Of a stretch of DNA of 64,000 nt, positions 54,235 through 64,000 are shown piece after piece. The position numbers were made by a program, and so were the translations under genes. The notes under the pieces are model-generated. The model did no database searches. It was not told the origin of the DNA and worked only from the letters and a program-made list of their open reading frames with translations. Origin of the DNA: Helicocarpus griseus UAMH5409. Taxonomy: Eukaryota > Ascomycota > Eurotiomycetes > Onygenales > Ajellomycetaceae. The DNA lies in NCBI GenBank assembly GCA_002573585.1, contig PDNB01000049.1:62001-126000 (forward strand), given 5' to 3'. The stretch's first letter is position 1. Each line of letters starts with the position of its first letter.

Positions 54235-57200
54235 TTAACGATATCGGGAATGCCGAGGTACGGTACTGCTGGTGCCCGGAATGTTGGGAGATACTGTCTC
54301 GCCAGGGTAATACTGGCCGTGGTGTTCCAGGACAGGTTGCCGCGGGTAGTCTACTTCGTAGTCGACGTATTCTTGTGGTACTTCTCGCTGGACGGGTCGT
54401 TCTAGGTAATAAGCACCGGAGCTTTGGTGCTCTCGGGCGCCAACCCTAACGGGGATATATTCGACGGTACCATCGTAAGGCGGATCCACATATCTCGGTT
54501 CTTCCACATATTGATATGTTCCGCGCGGAGGAACACGGGTGTACGCAACTGGCTGGTCTGTCGGTGCTCTTTCGAGGTACGGATCTGGGGAGTGGGTCGC
54601 ATAAACTGGGCGTTGTCGAGCTCGAGGTGCTCTTGGGCTGCGTTCGCGATAGTATGCCGCTTCTACGGAAAGTGGCTCACGGACAACTGGGGAACGAGAT
54701 CGCGGGCGGTGAGAACCATGCCTTTGAGCTTCATATCTGTCAAACCTGCTGTGCGGACGCCGCGCTTGATGATCAGACTGATGTCGAGGGTCAGAAAACC
54801 CTATGTTTCTCCTTCCGAGACGGAGATCGGTAGGCTCAGGTGACCTTTCCTCTCCATGTCTAGAGGGAGCATAATTGTCATGTTTTGTTTCAAAGTCGCG
54901 GAAACCACCAACAGTAGGGCTTTTGACTCTATTCCAGCCGCCATGTTGTTTACTCTGAGAGGGAGTTCCTGATACACTGCTCTCGGCAGTGCCACCAGAA
55001 GCCCCATCAAGACGCCAACGTCGATCATCAGGCTCTGGTGCATCGAGATATTTTCCTCTAGCAGCCCCGTCAGCTCTGCGGTCAGATCCGTGGGACGCCA
55101 TCTTTTTGTATTCCTCTTCTTCCTTGCCAGGGTCGAAACTGTTCAAGAAACGTTCTGCATCTGTTATATCATCATGTGAAGCAAATTCCGCCGCAGCGCC
55201 ATGTCCCTGTGGGTCAGTTGCTTCCTCAACTTCTCCATCTTCTGAAACATTCCTGACGGGAGTTACAGCTTTTTTGGTTTCATTCAATGCTTCAGCGGCT
55301 ACAGAGCCGCTAGCGATAGGCTGTGAATAATCGAACTTAGAAGCCTGGCGTTCACTGTATTGAGCGGAATGTTTCGAAGAAGGTGCCGATGGGCGATCAC
55401 TAGGCTGTCCTCGATAAGCCTTCGTAGCAGGCGGACCTCTACCGCTATACGTCGGTTCTTGTGTTTGCGAACTATGGGGTCTGTCTCTAGCCACATGTGC
55501 GGGAGATTGATTCGGTCTTGGCCGGCGGAGATCTACTCGACCATATTGGTCTCTAACCGGTTCGATGAAAGCAGGTCTATGGGGATCGTATTCGTCATCC
55601 TTGGGCGGCTCCGGGGGCCTATTGGGGTCGGTAGCGGGCGACTCGACAAATCTCGGGAAGTCATCAACCGCAACCTCAAGGCCATGATTTGAGCCCGGTA
55701 ATGAGGTCTTGACATCAATAAGCTTCTCTTCTCTAAATTTTGGGCGGCTATTGGGGCGGAAGGCTCGATTAGGTTGTTTGGAGTCACGCGGCTCCGGTGG
55801 CCTCCGATCACCCAAATTAGACATCGGGGTATGGTTTGCCGACGGAGGACGTGGAAAGACCCAAGGAAAGGCGGCTGATACCAGTTGCATTTTGTTTTCA
55901 TCCATACCTGGAGACTCAACCAATTTAGCAATAGCGGAATCATCTGGCAGTAGTAGCATGTCATACTGCCATTCCAATTTTGGCGGTTCACTACCAGGCC
56001 GTGATTTGACGCGATCAATATGCATGGACTGGAAGTGACTAACGAGCGCCGGTAGGGTAAACAGCTTTCGGCCCCCGTCATGTTGATGTGGCCGTTGAAC
56101 GCCGTTGCAAGTTTTGCATATCAGGCCGCTGAGGTTCCTTATGGGCTTCATTTGAGCATGGCCGTTCAACCCATCAGCGAAAAGCGTCAAAGGAGGCTCA
56201 TTACCAAACCTTTCAGAGAACCGAGATACAACGTGATGGATTAAGACGTGAGCCCGGACATTGTGCGGCAAGTCCTTGATGCCGGATGTTCCGTTCCAGA
56301 CGCTGCGACCGTTTTTAGCTATATCATCCAGTTGGACCTGGTACATCCCAAAGGCTTGGCTATTGGGATTGGAAGAATTGTGTCCTGAAGGTCCACCTCT
56401 TCTTGGGGGATGCGTATTACTCGGATATGGCGCTCCATACGGCGGCTGCCCGGAGGCTGGAGGCGGAAATGGGGGAGGCTGGTACGGCTGAGGCGGCCTT
56501 GAGTCTGGTGGGGGAGGAAAAGGAGGTGGGTAAGCCTGTCCGGGATACGGTGAACCATACACTGGATTGGGAGGCTGAGGAGGTCCATATGGGTGGTCGT
56601 AGCTCCCACTGGGAGGAGCATAGCCGGGTTGAGGTTGTGCGTAGGCAAAGTTTGCCTGCTGGTTAGAGTAAAATGGAGGAGCTGGAGAAGGTGGTCGATA
56701 CGGACCCGTTCCATATGCGTATGGAGTTCCATATGGCGTGCGGTTGTAGGGCCCAGGTGAAGGTTGAGGGTAAACAGGACCCCCCTCCGGCGGATGATGG
56801 TGTCCCTGATCAGGACCGGGCATATACATGGGCCCAGCAGGCGGCTGGTTTGGATAACCAAGAGAGTGGCCCATTGTCGGGCGAGGCATTGCGAAAAATA
56901 GAGCTTTCGCGGCAGTGGGATTAGGATTGAATGGACAATGTTCAGGCCATTCTGCGCGCCAGTGGACAACGACGCTGCCTAAACTAAGCACATTGGTATG
57001 TTTCGCAGCATAATGCTGGATAACACCCTCAAATCCGTAGAATTTGGTGTTGTTTTCGCAACCATTGCCATTGCAGAGAAACAATTCTTTTTGAAACTGT
57101 TCTGTTAGTGGTTTAATCTTGGTGTCGAATATAAATTTCATGTTTTCAAGAATAAGTTTCCGGGTGGGTGGCGCCCCAGGAGGGTCCTCTGGTATAGGCT

Positions 57201-59445
57201 TTCCGGTGTTACGGGCCAAGGCATCCTCCTGCGCTAGGTCTCTATAAAACCTATCCTTGACGTAGATGAGTACATCAGCTGCAAATTTTGGACTCTTTTC
57301 CTTGGTGACCGCATCGCCGCCACGCCATCCTTCGCGGATAATTTCATCTGCGTACAATGCCATACGATCCCGAATGGGCTTTTGAGTCTCATCCCACTCT
57401 CTGTCCAGCTGCTCTTTGGCCTCTTTCAAATGTGCGTCATGCTGTCGACGCTCTTCAGTTTTGGCCTGAAGAAGTTGATCATGCTTTATCCTATCCTGCT
57501 CTCGACGTTCAGCGACATCCCGCTGTGAGAGTAGACGAGGTTTTAAGATAGCCCAGTCACGGTCAGTAAAGGGATGAGGGATCTGGATGGCAGCGGAAAA
57601 TGAATCCATATGACTTAGAACAGCAGGCGTTAAAGGCGGTACTAAGTCCATACAACGCCGCTCTATTTCAGCCTTGCGACTTGCCTTCGCTTCGTTCACT
57701 TCCCGAAGACTTCGTTCGCGAGGGTGATGTGTCGAGTTAGAAGAGGGTAAAGGTTGACTTGAATCGCGACTCAACGGACGAGCGGGAAGTTTCGAGCCTG
57801 TAAGACAATGTTAGTAAACTCTGCAAACAGCATTAAACTATTTTTTTTCTTTGGTCGTGGATGAGACAGAACCACGGGCACGAAATAGTCAAGTATATCT
57901 GTCGAAAACAAGAGAAAAGCATGCGAGAAGGGCATCACGTATTTACATGTCTTTGTGGGCATCAGAAGACTTACCAGATGTATTCGAGAGAGTAGCTGGG
58001 CTGCTTTGACCATTGTTAACTTTATCATTCATAAGCGGAGTAGAATGACCGGAATTTCCAAGGTTTGAGTCAATAGACGGATTCTTTGCGCCCCGATCCA
58101 CGGAAGACAACCGCAAGGAGGTATTGTTGCGATTAGCACGAAAATATCCCAAGGAAACCAGACCACCTGAGGCTTCCCATTGTTCCAGGCGAGCGGCATC
58201 AGCAAGTTTATCCTTGCCGCTACCTTCAAGACCTTTGACCCACTCCTCAGTGGCGGCAGGGCCGAGTGATTTGACTTCTTCAAACTTACGTCTCATGTCT
58301 TCGACATGGGCTTTGTAAAAGTACTTGGTAAGGGCCATATCCGCTGGTGGCTGGTTGTTGCGCAAAGATATAGAGGAAGCAAAATGCATCGAAGGGGTAA
58401 AAAAAGCGAATGGAAGAGACGGTATTAGAATAGACGGTAGAGTAGAAGAGAAAAGAAGATTCAATTCCTAGAATAGCGTTAGTTGACTGACTCGACCGAT
58501 GGGGAAACAAGTTAGAGGAACCTTTTCAGTTTTGGCCAGTATACATTCTCCACAGGACCGAATCCCGAATGGCCATATAATGCGAACTCCGTCAAGGCCT
58601 GGTCCCGCCTCCCATATCGTGTGATTGCCTAAACATGAAGAACTAGATTTTCCGCAGAATTGGCAAGTGCTCCCATAGACAAGCCTCCACATCTCTATTT
58701 CATTCAAGAAAGAAAGCGGGCGAGGCATTCCTGGATAAAAAGCTCTGCGAGAAACCGACCAAATGGAGCTGGGATTCATATACTTTAACACTCCTCGGGT
58801 TTCAGGGTAACTTGGCAATTCCGCTTCACTTGGGGTGAGAAGAGACCTGAATGCCTTGTTCACACATATGATGCGGCCTAATGAGGTTGGAGGAAGAAAT
58901 GTAAAGATATGCTGCCATATTTCTCCAGGTAACTTGGACTCTCCGAGAGAAACTGTTCCTTGCAGATCAACAATCCCTAGGGGAACAGTAGATAGAGCAT
59001 GGGGTTGGCCAGATTTCATACGTTTGCTGCTCTCCTGGGGAGAAGCAGTCGCCCTTGGCTCTTGGGAGTGGGACAAGCTAGGCAGATCACTGCGGTTGGG
59101 AAGATTTTCAATAGAATATTCGCTGGAACCCATTGGCATGTCAGAATCACCAGTCGACCATTTTCGTTTCCGAACCTGGTTTAAACTGGCGTGATCCCCA
59201 TCACCTTGTTCGCCAGGGAAGTTGCGAGGATTCATAGGATTCGTGCGGTCCGTGTTGGAGGTGTAATCCATCCCAGCATCGGGGCCCCCAGCGGGTTGTT
59301 GCTGAAAGTCATTGGCAGTGTTAAAATCGGGCGCTGGGCCTCCAGCCTGATACGCCGAACGGTTATTCTCCGTGGCGCCATCATATGTGTAAGGATCAAA
59401 CGAAGAAGACCCGGTGCTGTCGGGTGAGGAAGTAGTCTCTGGCAT
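54235..59445 (-). CDS. giant F-box protein with zinc-finger-like motifs and Pro/Gly/Tyr-rich region
   Basis: Probable substrate adaptor of an SCF ubiquitin ligase. Three exons, 59445-58522, 58467-57975 and 57797-54235, give 1659 residues. The F-box is at about 171-215 (KLPGEIWQHIFTFLPPTSLG, then RIICVNKAFRSLL). A likely zinc ribbon follows: C261-x2-C264 with C298-x2-C301. Exon 2 continues the domain (LPSLPFAFFT-like PSLPFAFFTPSM, KYFYKAHVEDMRRKFEEVKS). Exon 3 has a charged helical stretch, a C/H motif (FLCNGNGCEN, then HYAAKHTN), a Pro/Gly/Tyr-rich segment near 56320-57000, and another finger-like motif (ICKTCNGVQ, then HFQSMHIDR). The tail is Arg/Pro/Tyr-rich and disordered. One gene is inferred because all junctions are in phase and the frames continue one conserved domain. 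Confidence 0.85.
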
Positions 59446-61443
59446 GGTTACCAATAGCACCTGCGGTGCAGGCACGATTGGCGAAAAAGAAAACGCGAAG
59501 AACGATGAAAGCAATCAAACTCCCAAGGTAGATATCCTTTGAATTGGGAAGCGTGGAGAGATGAAAAGGCTCAAGGGTGAATCAAGAAGACACGACAGGA
59601 GATGAGGTCCATTTGCAATCACCAGTAGCCAAAAGGGGATGATAGGAGGAATCACCAATCCAAATTCGCGTTCGCCGGTCCAAGGATGCTTGGATAAACC
59701 CCCTTTTAGGGACGGTTAGCCAGAGACGAGAAGAGAAAATAAAAGAAAACAATCTGGCAAACCAAGGTCCACTATTGCAGGAAACCGCGAACAAGGTTAA
59801 AAGAGCACAAGGCAAGAAAAGAAAAGCGAAGTCGCAACGGGACAAACGGCACAAACGGCACAACGGCGCAGATGTGAAGGTGAAAGGAACCACAGCTCGA
59901 GCAAAGGCGAGATGTGAGTCTCTAGAAATACACAGAGAGGAAGAGACAAGGAGAGCGGCAGCGAGAGGGAAAGCGAAAAGGGAATGAATATATCGAGAAA
60001 AAGTCTTGGAAAAGGTGTACAGAAAGCGGGTCACGGCGCGCAAGAGTAACGTTGCAGCGATAACACAGAATGGACGGAGTACTAATGTAGCCAGCAGTAA
60101 TGCTACACTAGGAGAGAGATGACCAAATCGAGATCAGGATTGGGAATGATGGGGCCGAACGCGAGTATGAGGTGTGATGAGGTGACGTGAGGTGAGGTGA
60201 GGTGAGGTGAGGTTGGGGATGATGAGAGGAAAACACGTCGAGGGCGGAAGAGGAGGCTGAAAAAGAATTGCCCGAAACGGACTAGCCGGAGCGGGGTTAC
60301 TCCGGCCAACACGCTTCACTCTTGCAGCCAATCAGAGTCCGCATCGGGCATCAGATAACACGGGTCACGTGGCCTGGGCATCTTCCCGCTGAATGAGCAG
60401 GAAGCATCAAACGAGAATGAGGAGTAAGGCACGTATAAATAAAATGGGATGATCCAGATTGACGGGTAAAATATTCTGAGACGAGGTCATATCCTTTGGT
60501 AGTTTTGTCTGCTTAAACGGTGGTTTAGAACATCCGTCCTGACATAAGTGATAGTAGTACTAGTACTCCGGAAACCTTCGAGTTTCTTCCATAGTACTGA
60601 TATCAGTCCTAGTGCATGTAGTAGTAGCTGCCACTGATTCCTCCCGAGTTTTCATCTAAACTATCTGATACATTGCAAGGAATGCTATCTGATTCATGTT
60701 GTTCAATGCATTCCCCGCCGACTCTTGGCAGCTTGTAAACCCCATTACGTCAGCGACTCAGCCACTGCATGGCCAGGCCTGCCATCATTGGTCAATATGC
60801 AGCTAAGCCACAGAGCCTGGCTTACTCAGCAGGATGTTCTGTGGCTTGACGGGGTCCCCACTCGCCTTTCCGGGTTGAGATGCCAGACCTCAACGCAACA
60901 TCCCAGGAGTCAAGAGACATCCAGGAAGAAACAACAACAGCTTAATCCTGTCCTGTTGTCCTTGGCCGAATTGCTGCTCACTCTGCTGAGTATACGCTGT
61001 TTTACACTAACTACCACGGTCTCTGCTATACTCTTTTTATCTCTACTGCCATCTATCCTTGAGCTGTACATCTCCGCCACGATCTAGGAAAGGCAACTGT
61101 TTAGGCACTCCTTTACAGCGCTTCCACCCCTTATCCCAAGGGGAAACCTCCCTTTTACACCTATATTCACCTACGTAAGTAGCAGTTTCTATTATTATTA
61201 TACATTTTTTGTTTGGTGCTCGAGTCAATTAGCTTACCAACTGCTATATCAAGGCTGAAGGAGACACGTAAGTTCCAAAACATCCATCTAAATACCATAT
61301 GTTTATCCCGAGAGAGACCCAATGCATTGGCTAACACAATGGCAGTATTCTAGCTGCAGATTTAAAACCTCGTTACCTGTTGCGACCGGTTGTCTGTCTA
61401 TTACTCTGATTTCTCATCGGGTACTAGCTTCCCCGCTTACAAC
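59446..61443. promoter_or_regulatory. 2.0-kb divergent region, F-box gene / Abp1 gene
   Basis: It holds both promoters. The F-box side is strongly pyrimidine-rich on the minus strand and carries the (GAGGT)n tract at 60187-60212. The Abp1 side has no obvious motif. Open frames such as 60725-61087 have no support. Confidence 0.55.
60187..60212. repeat. GTGAG pentamer tandem repeat (CCTCA on the F-box gene strand)
   Basis: Five GTGAG units with no interruption. Read on the F-box coding strand, with its flank, it is AACCTCACCTCACCTCACC, lying about 740-770 bp before the start codon. Confidence 0.9.
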
Positions 61444-64000
61444 ATGGCTACTCTAAACCTTTCCACCAACGGACCGACAATCTCAAGAAGCTACAAGGCT
61501 GTAGTCGATGCGTCAGCTCCATCGGGTCCAGCTGCTGCGTCGCCAACATACGGACAATGGGCCATATTTGCTGTATCCACACCTCTGGTCAATGCTTTCC
61601 AGCAAGGTGGTGCGCAGAAGGAGAGTGTTTTGAAGGTTCAGAGCAGCGGAGGTTGGTTACATCTTTGCTATCGCGGGCACAACGGACATGTCTAACAGCT
61701 GATACATTTCAATAGAGGGCGAACTAGAAGATCTTATTGAGGACTTTTCCGAGGGAAAGATACAGTTTGCCTATGTCAAGGTTAAAGATCCAAACACCGG
61801 ACTACCAAAGAATGTCCTCATTGGTTGGTGCGGTGAGGGAGTCCCAGAAAGAACAAAAGGATACTTCACGAGCCATTTAGCTGCTGTATCGAAATTCTTA
61901 CATGTAAGGACCACATTTATTCTGTCCGCAGCCACAACTCCAGTCTACTAATACGTTGCTTAGGGATATCATGTCCAAATCACCGCTCGCTCGGACCGCG
62001 ATCTCACTCCGGAAGGAATCATACAGAAAGTTGCCGATTCATCGGGCTCAAAGTATTCTGCAGGAGAAACTCCGCCCCCTGTTAGTTCTGCGCCCAAGCC
62101 AGCAGTAGCATCAAAATCAGTGTTTACCCCTGCGAGAACTGGCGGCGGATTCAAGCCCCTGAGCGGAACCCGCCCTACACCAGCCCCAGCGCCGCAAAAA
62201 GTTGACGATGATGGCTGGGGAGAAGATGCACCACCTGTCACAAGGACACAGCTTGAAAAGGTTAAGCCCGCTTATCAGCCGACCAAGGTTAACATGCAAG
62301 AGATTATGTCTCAGAAGCCGGCCACATCGAACTTTGAGGCTCGTCGCATGGACGAAAGTCCTTTAAGCGACGTTGTAAAAGGTGGTTACCAGCCGGTTGG
62401 AAAAGTGGACATTGCTGCTATTCGCCGACAAGCGCGTGAGGCGGGCCAGCTTAAAGAAGATCGTCCTGAGCCTGTAAAGGGCACATACGAGCCCGTTGGA
62501 AAGGTGGACATCGCCGCCATTCGGGCAAGAGCCCAGCCACCATCTGATAGCCCTACCCCTAGGAACATGTCTCCAGCGGTAACTGGAGGCTCTGGTGGTA
62601 GTGAAGAACGAAAGACCCTTGCGGATCGGTCAGCGGCGTTCTCCTCTTCGGATCGGTTAACAAGCCTTCCTAAACCCAAAGTTACTAACAAATTTGCGGG
62701 CACGCCTTCTTTTGCTGGCACAAAGGCTCCGGTTCCTGGAGGCTTCGACGCATCCCCAGCTCCAGATGCTACCACAGTGTCTGGCGCCAGTCGCACATTC
62801 GCCGATCAAGGCGGGAAAACGCCAGCTCAGCTATGGGCAGAAAAGAAAGCACGCGAGAGGGGCGGTGCAGCGGAAAGCCCGCCTATTTCCGCCGGAATTC
62901 AACAACAGACCAGCGGCGGAGGTGGATGGAAGAGTTCTTATACTGGCAAATCTTGGGCGCCCGTTCAGACTACGCATACAGGTGGTAGTGGCGTAGCCCA
63001 GCAGCGCACCGGTGAACAAGAACCCACCGCCCAACAAGAGGAGGAGGAAGAGACCACTCGTGGGGGCGTTGGCTCTATCCGAGACCGATTCGCAAATGCA
63101 GCTCCAATGGGTGCTGCTGCACCAGCTTCTAGCTATGAACGGTCCGCTCCTTCTCCTCCCCCCTTGGACACCAGCAACAAGCCAACTGCAGCTCGAGGCA
63201 TACCGATGCCCGGGCTCCCGCCACGACCCACAGAGCCTGAAGAGCCGTTCGACCAGCACCAGGATGTGCCTCCCCCACCCCAGCAACCCCGCTCCCCAAC
63301 TCCAGAATCCGCTGCATCTATCGAAGCTGGCTCTCCAATTCGAGTTGCGATGCCAGTAGGACACGGGTCTGCGGCTGAGAAGGTCACTGATGCACGTGAA
63401 GAGCAACATCCCTCAACGTCGCTTCCTGTCCGCTCCCTTGAGCAACAAGTGCCCCACGAAGAAGAACTCGAGGACGAGCGCGTATACGACGAAGCCCGTG
63501 CCGTTGCCGTTGCGGAAGCTGCTAATGCTGAAGCAGCACATGCTGGCGGCGAGTCGCTTCGCGCCCTCGTTATGTATGATTACGAGAAGGCGGAAGACAA
63601 TGAAATTGACCTGCGTGAGGGCGAGTACGTAGAGGGAATTGACATGGTCAGTGATGACTGGTGGATGGGCGTAAATGTACGGGGAGAGCGCGGTCTGTTC
63701 CCTCAAAACTACGTTGAGGTCCAGTCGGCAGCACACCCACCCGCTGAGGCTGAGGCTGAGGCTCCGGCGGCCGGATCTGCATCTGCCCAGCCAGCTGCTT
63801 CTGGGGGACGGACGGCGACTGCCCAGTATGATTATGAGGCTGCTGAGGATAATGAGCTTGGGTTCCCGGAGGGAGCGAAGATTACGAATATTGTAGGTTT
63901 CTCTTACTCTGCTTCTAATCGCGTTCCCAACCACGCAGACAACGACGACTAACATAACCTTTCTTCACAACAGGAGTTCCCCGACGAAGACTGGTGGCAT
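61444..64000 (+). CDS. ABP1: actin-binding protein Abp1 (ADF-homology plus SH3 domains), 3' end outside window
   Basis: Cortical actin-patch protein linking F-actin to endocytosis. Exons 61444-61651, 61716-61903, 61964-63892 and 63974 onward; the last is cut by the window end. The N-terminal ADF-homology domain spans about residues 1-150 (LNLSTNGPTISRSYKAVVD, then EDLIEDFSEGKIQFAYVKV). An acidic tryptophan motif (VDDDGWGEDAP, about 211-222) resembles the Arp2/3-binding A motif of yeast Abp1. Three related repeats follow (YQPTKVNMQEI, YQPVGKVDIAAIR, YEPVGKVDIAAIR), then a long proline-rich region. The first SH3 (RALVMYDYEKAEDNEIDLRE, about 665-718) is complete. A second (ATAQYDYEAAEDNELGF, then EFPDEDWW) runs off the window. 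Two SH3 domains are usual for filamentous-fungal Abp1. Confidence 0.94.

Noticed and set aside
60725..61087. 120-codon plus-strand frame upstream of Abp1
   Set aside because: Low-information sequence with no homologue type that I recognise and no continuation into the Abp1 gene.

Overview
This window looks like nuclear DNA of a filamentous ascomycete (Pezizomycotina). The evidence is mostly 50-80 nt introns with GTRNGT donors and CTAAC/CTGAC branch sites, both strands coding, no operons, and typical mould families: ascomycete laccase, AA9 lytic polysaccharide monooxygenase, Vps3844, two-SH3 Abp1, NmrA-like protein and an F-box protein with a long disordered tail. A Eurotiomycete is my best guess, but this is inferred from protein resemblance only. 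The laccase and AA9 enzyme suggest some capacity for growth on plant matter. I rebuilt exons by eye from reading frames, splice signals and family conservation. All reconstructed coding lengths stay in frame.

Layout. 0-12.5 kb: catalase (-), NmrA-like protein (-), Vps3844-type membrane protein (+), secreted laccase (-) and a membrane RING-H2 protein (-). 12.5-15.2 kb: long divergent non-coding interval. 15.2-26.6 kb: a compact housekeeping block with spliceosomal cyclophilin H (+), alanyl-tRNA synthetase (-), a nuclear-type conserved protein (+) sharing a very short promoter with it, peroxisomal acyl-CoA oxidase ending in AKL (-), and GPALPP1-like protein (+). 26.6-29.3 kb: gene-free. 29.3-30.2 kb: AA9 LPMO (+). 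30.6-36.5 kb: two tandem minus-strand genes for long disordered proteins, the second with a recognisable N-terminal fungal domain. 36.5-43.9 kb: gene-poor, holding one small orphan acidic protein gene and unusual promoter palindromes. 43.9-46.1 kb: a 734-residue fungal protein with a repeated short motif. 46.1-49.1 kb: mostly non-coding, with coiled-coil and C2H2 zinc-finger fragments. 49.1-52.8 kb: AMP deaminase with long extensions (-). 54.2-59.4 kb: giant F-box/zinc-finger protein (-). 61.4-64.0 kb: actin-binding protein Abp1 (+), cut by the window end.

The genes do not form a biosynthetic cluster. Loose links are peroxisomal beta-oxidation (acyl-CoA oxidase makes H2O2, catalase removes it), RNA processing (cyclophilin H, GPALPP1-like), and secreted oxidases (laccase, LPMO). 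The most interesting signals are a probable dual cytosolic/mitochondrial start in alanyl-tRNA synthetase, three copies of the 10-bp palindrome GTACCGGTAC in one promoter, CCTCACC repeats upstream of several unrelated genes, the tandem pair of disordered-protein genes, and the repeated motif in the 734-residue protein. I saw no convincing tRNA, rRNA, transposon or CRISPR array. No clearly new multi-gene system is visible.
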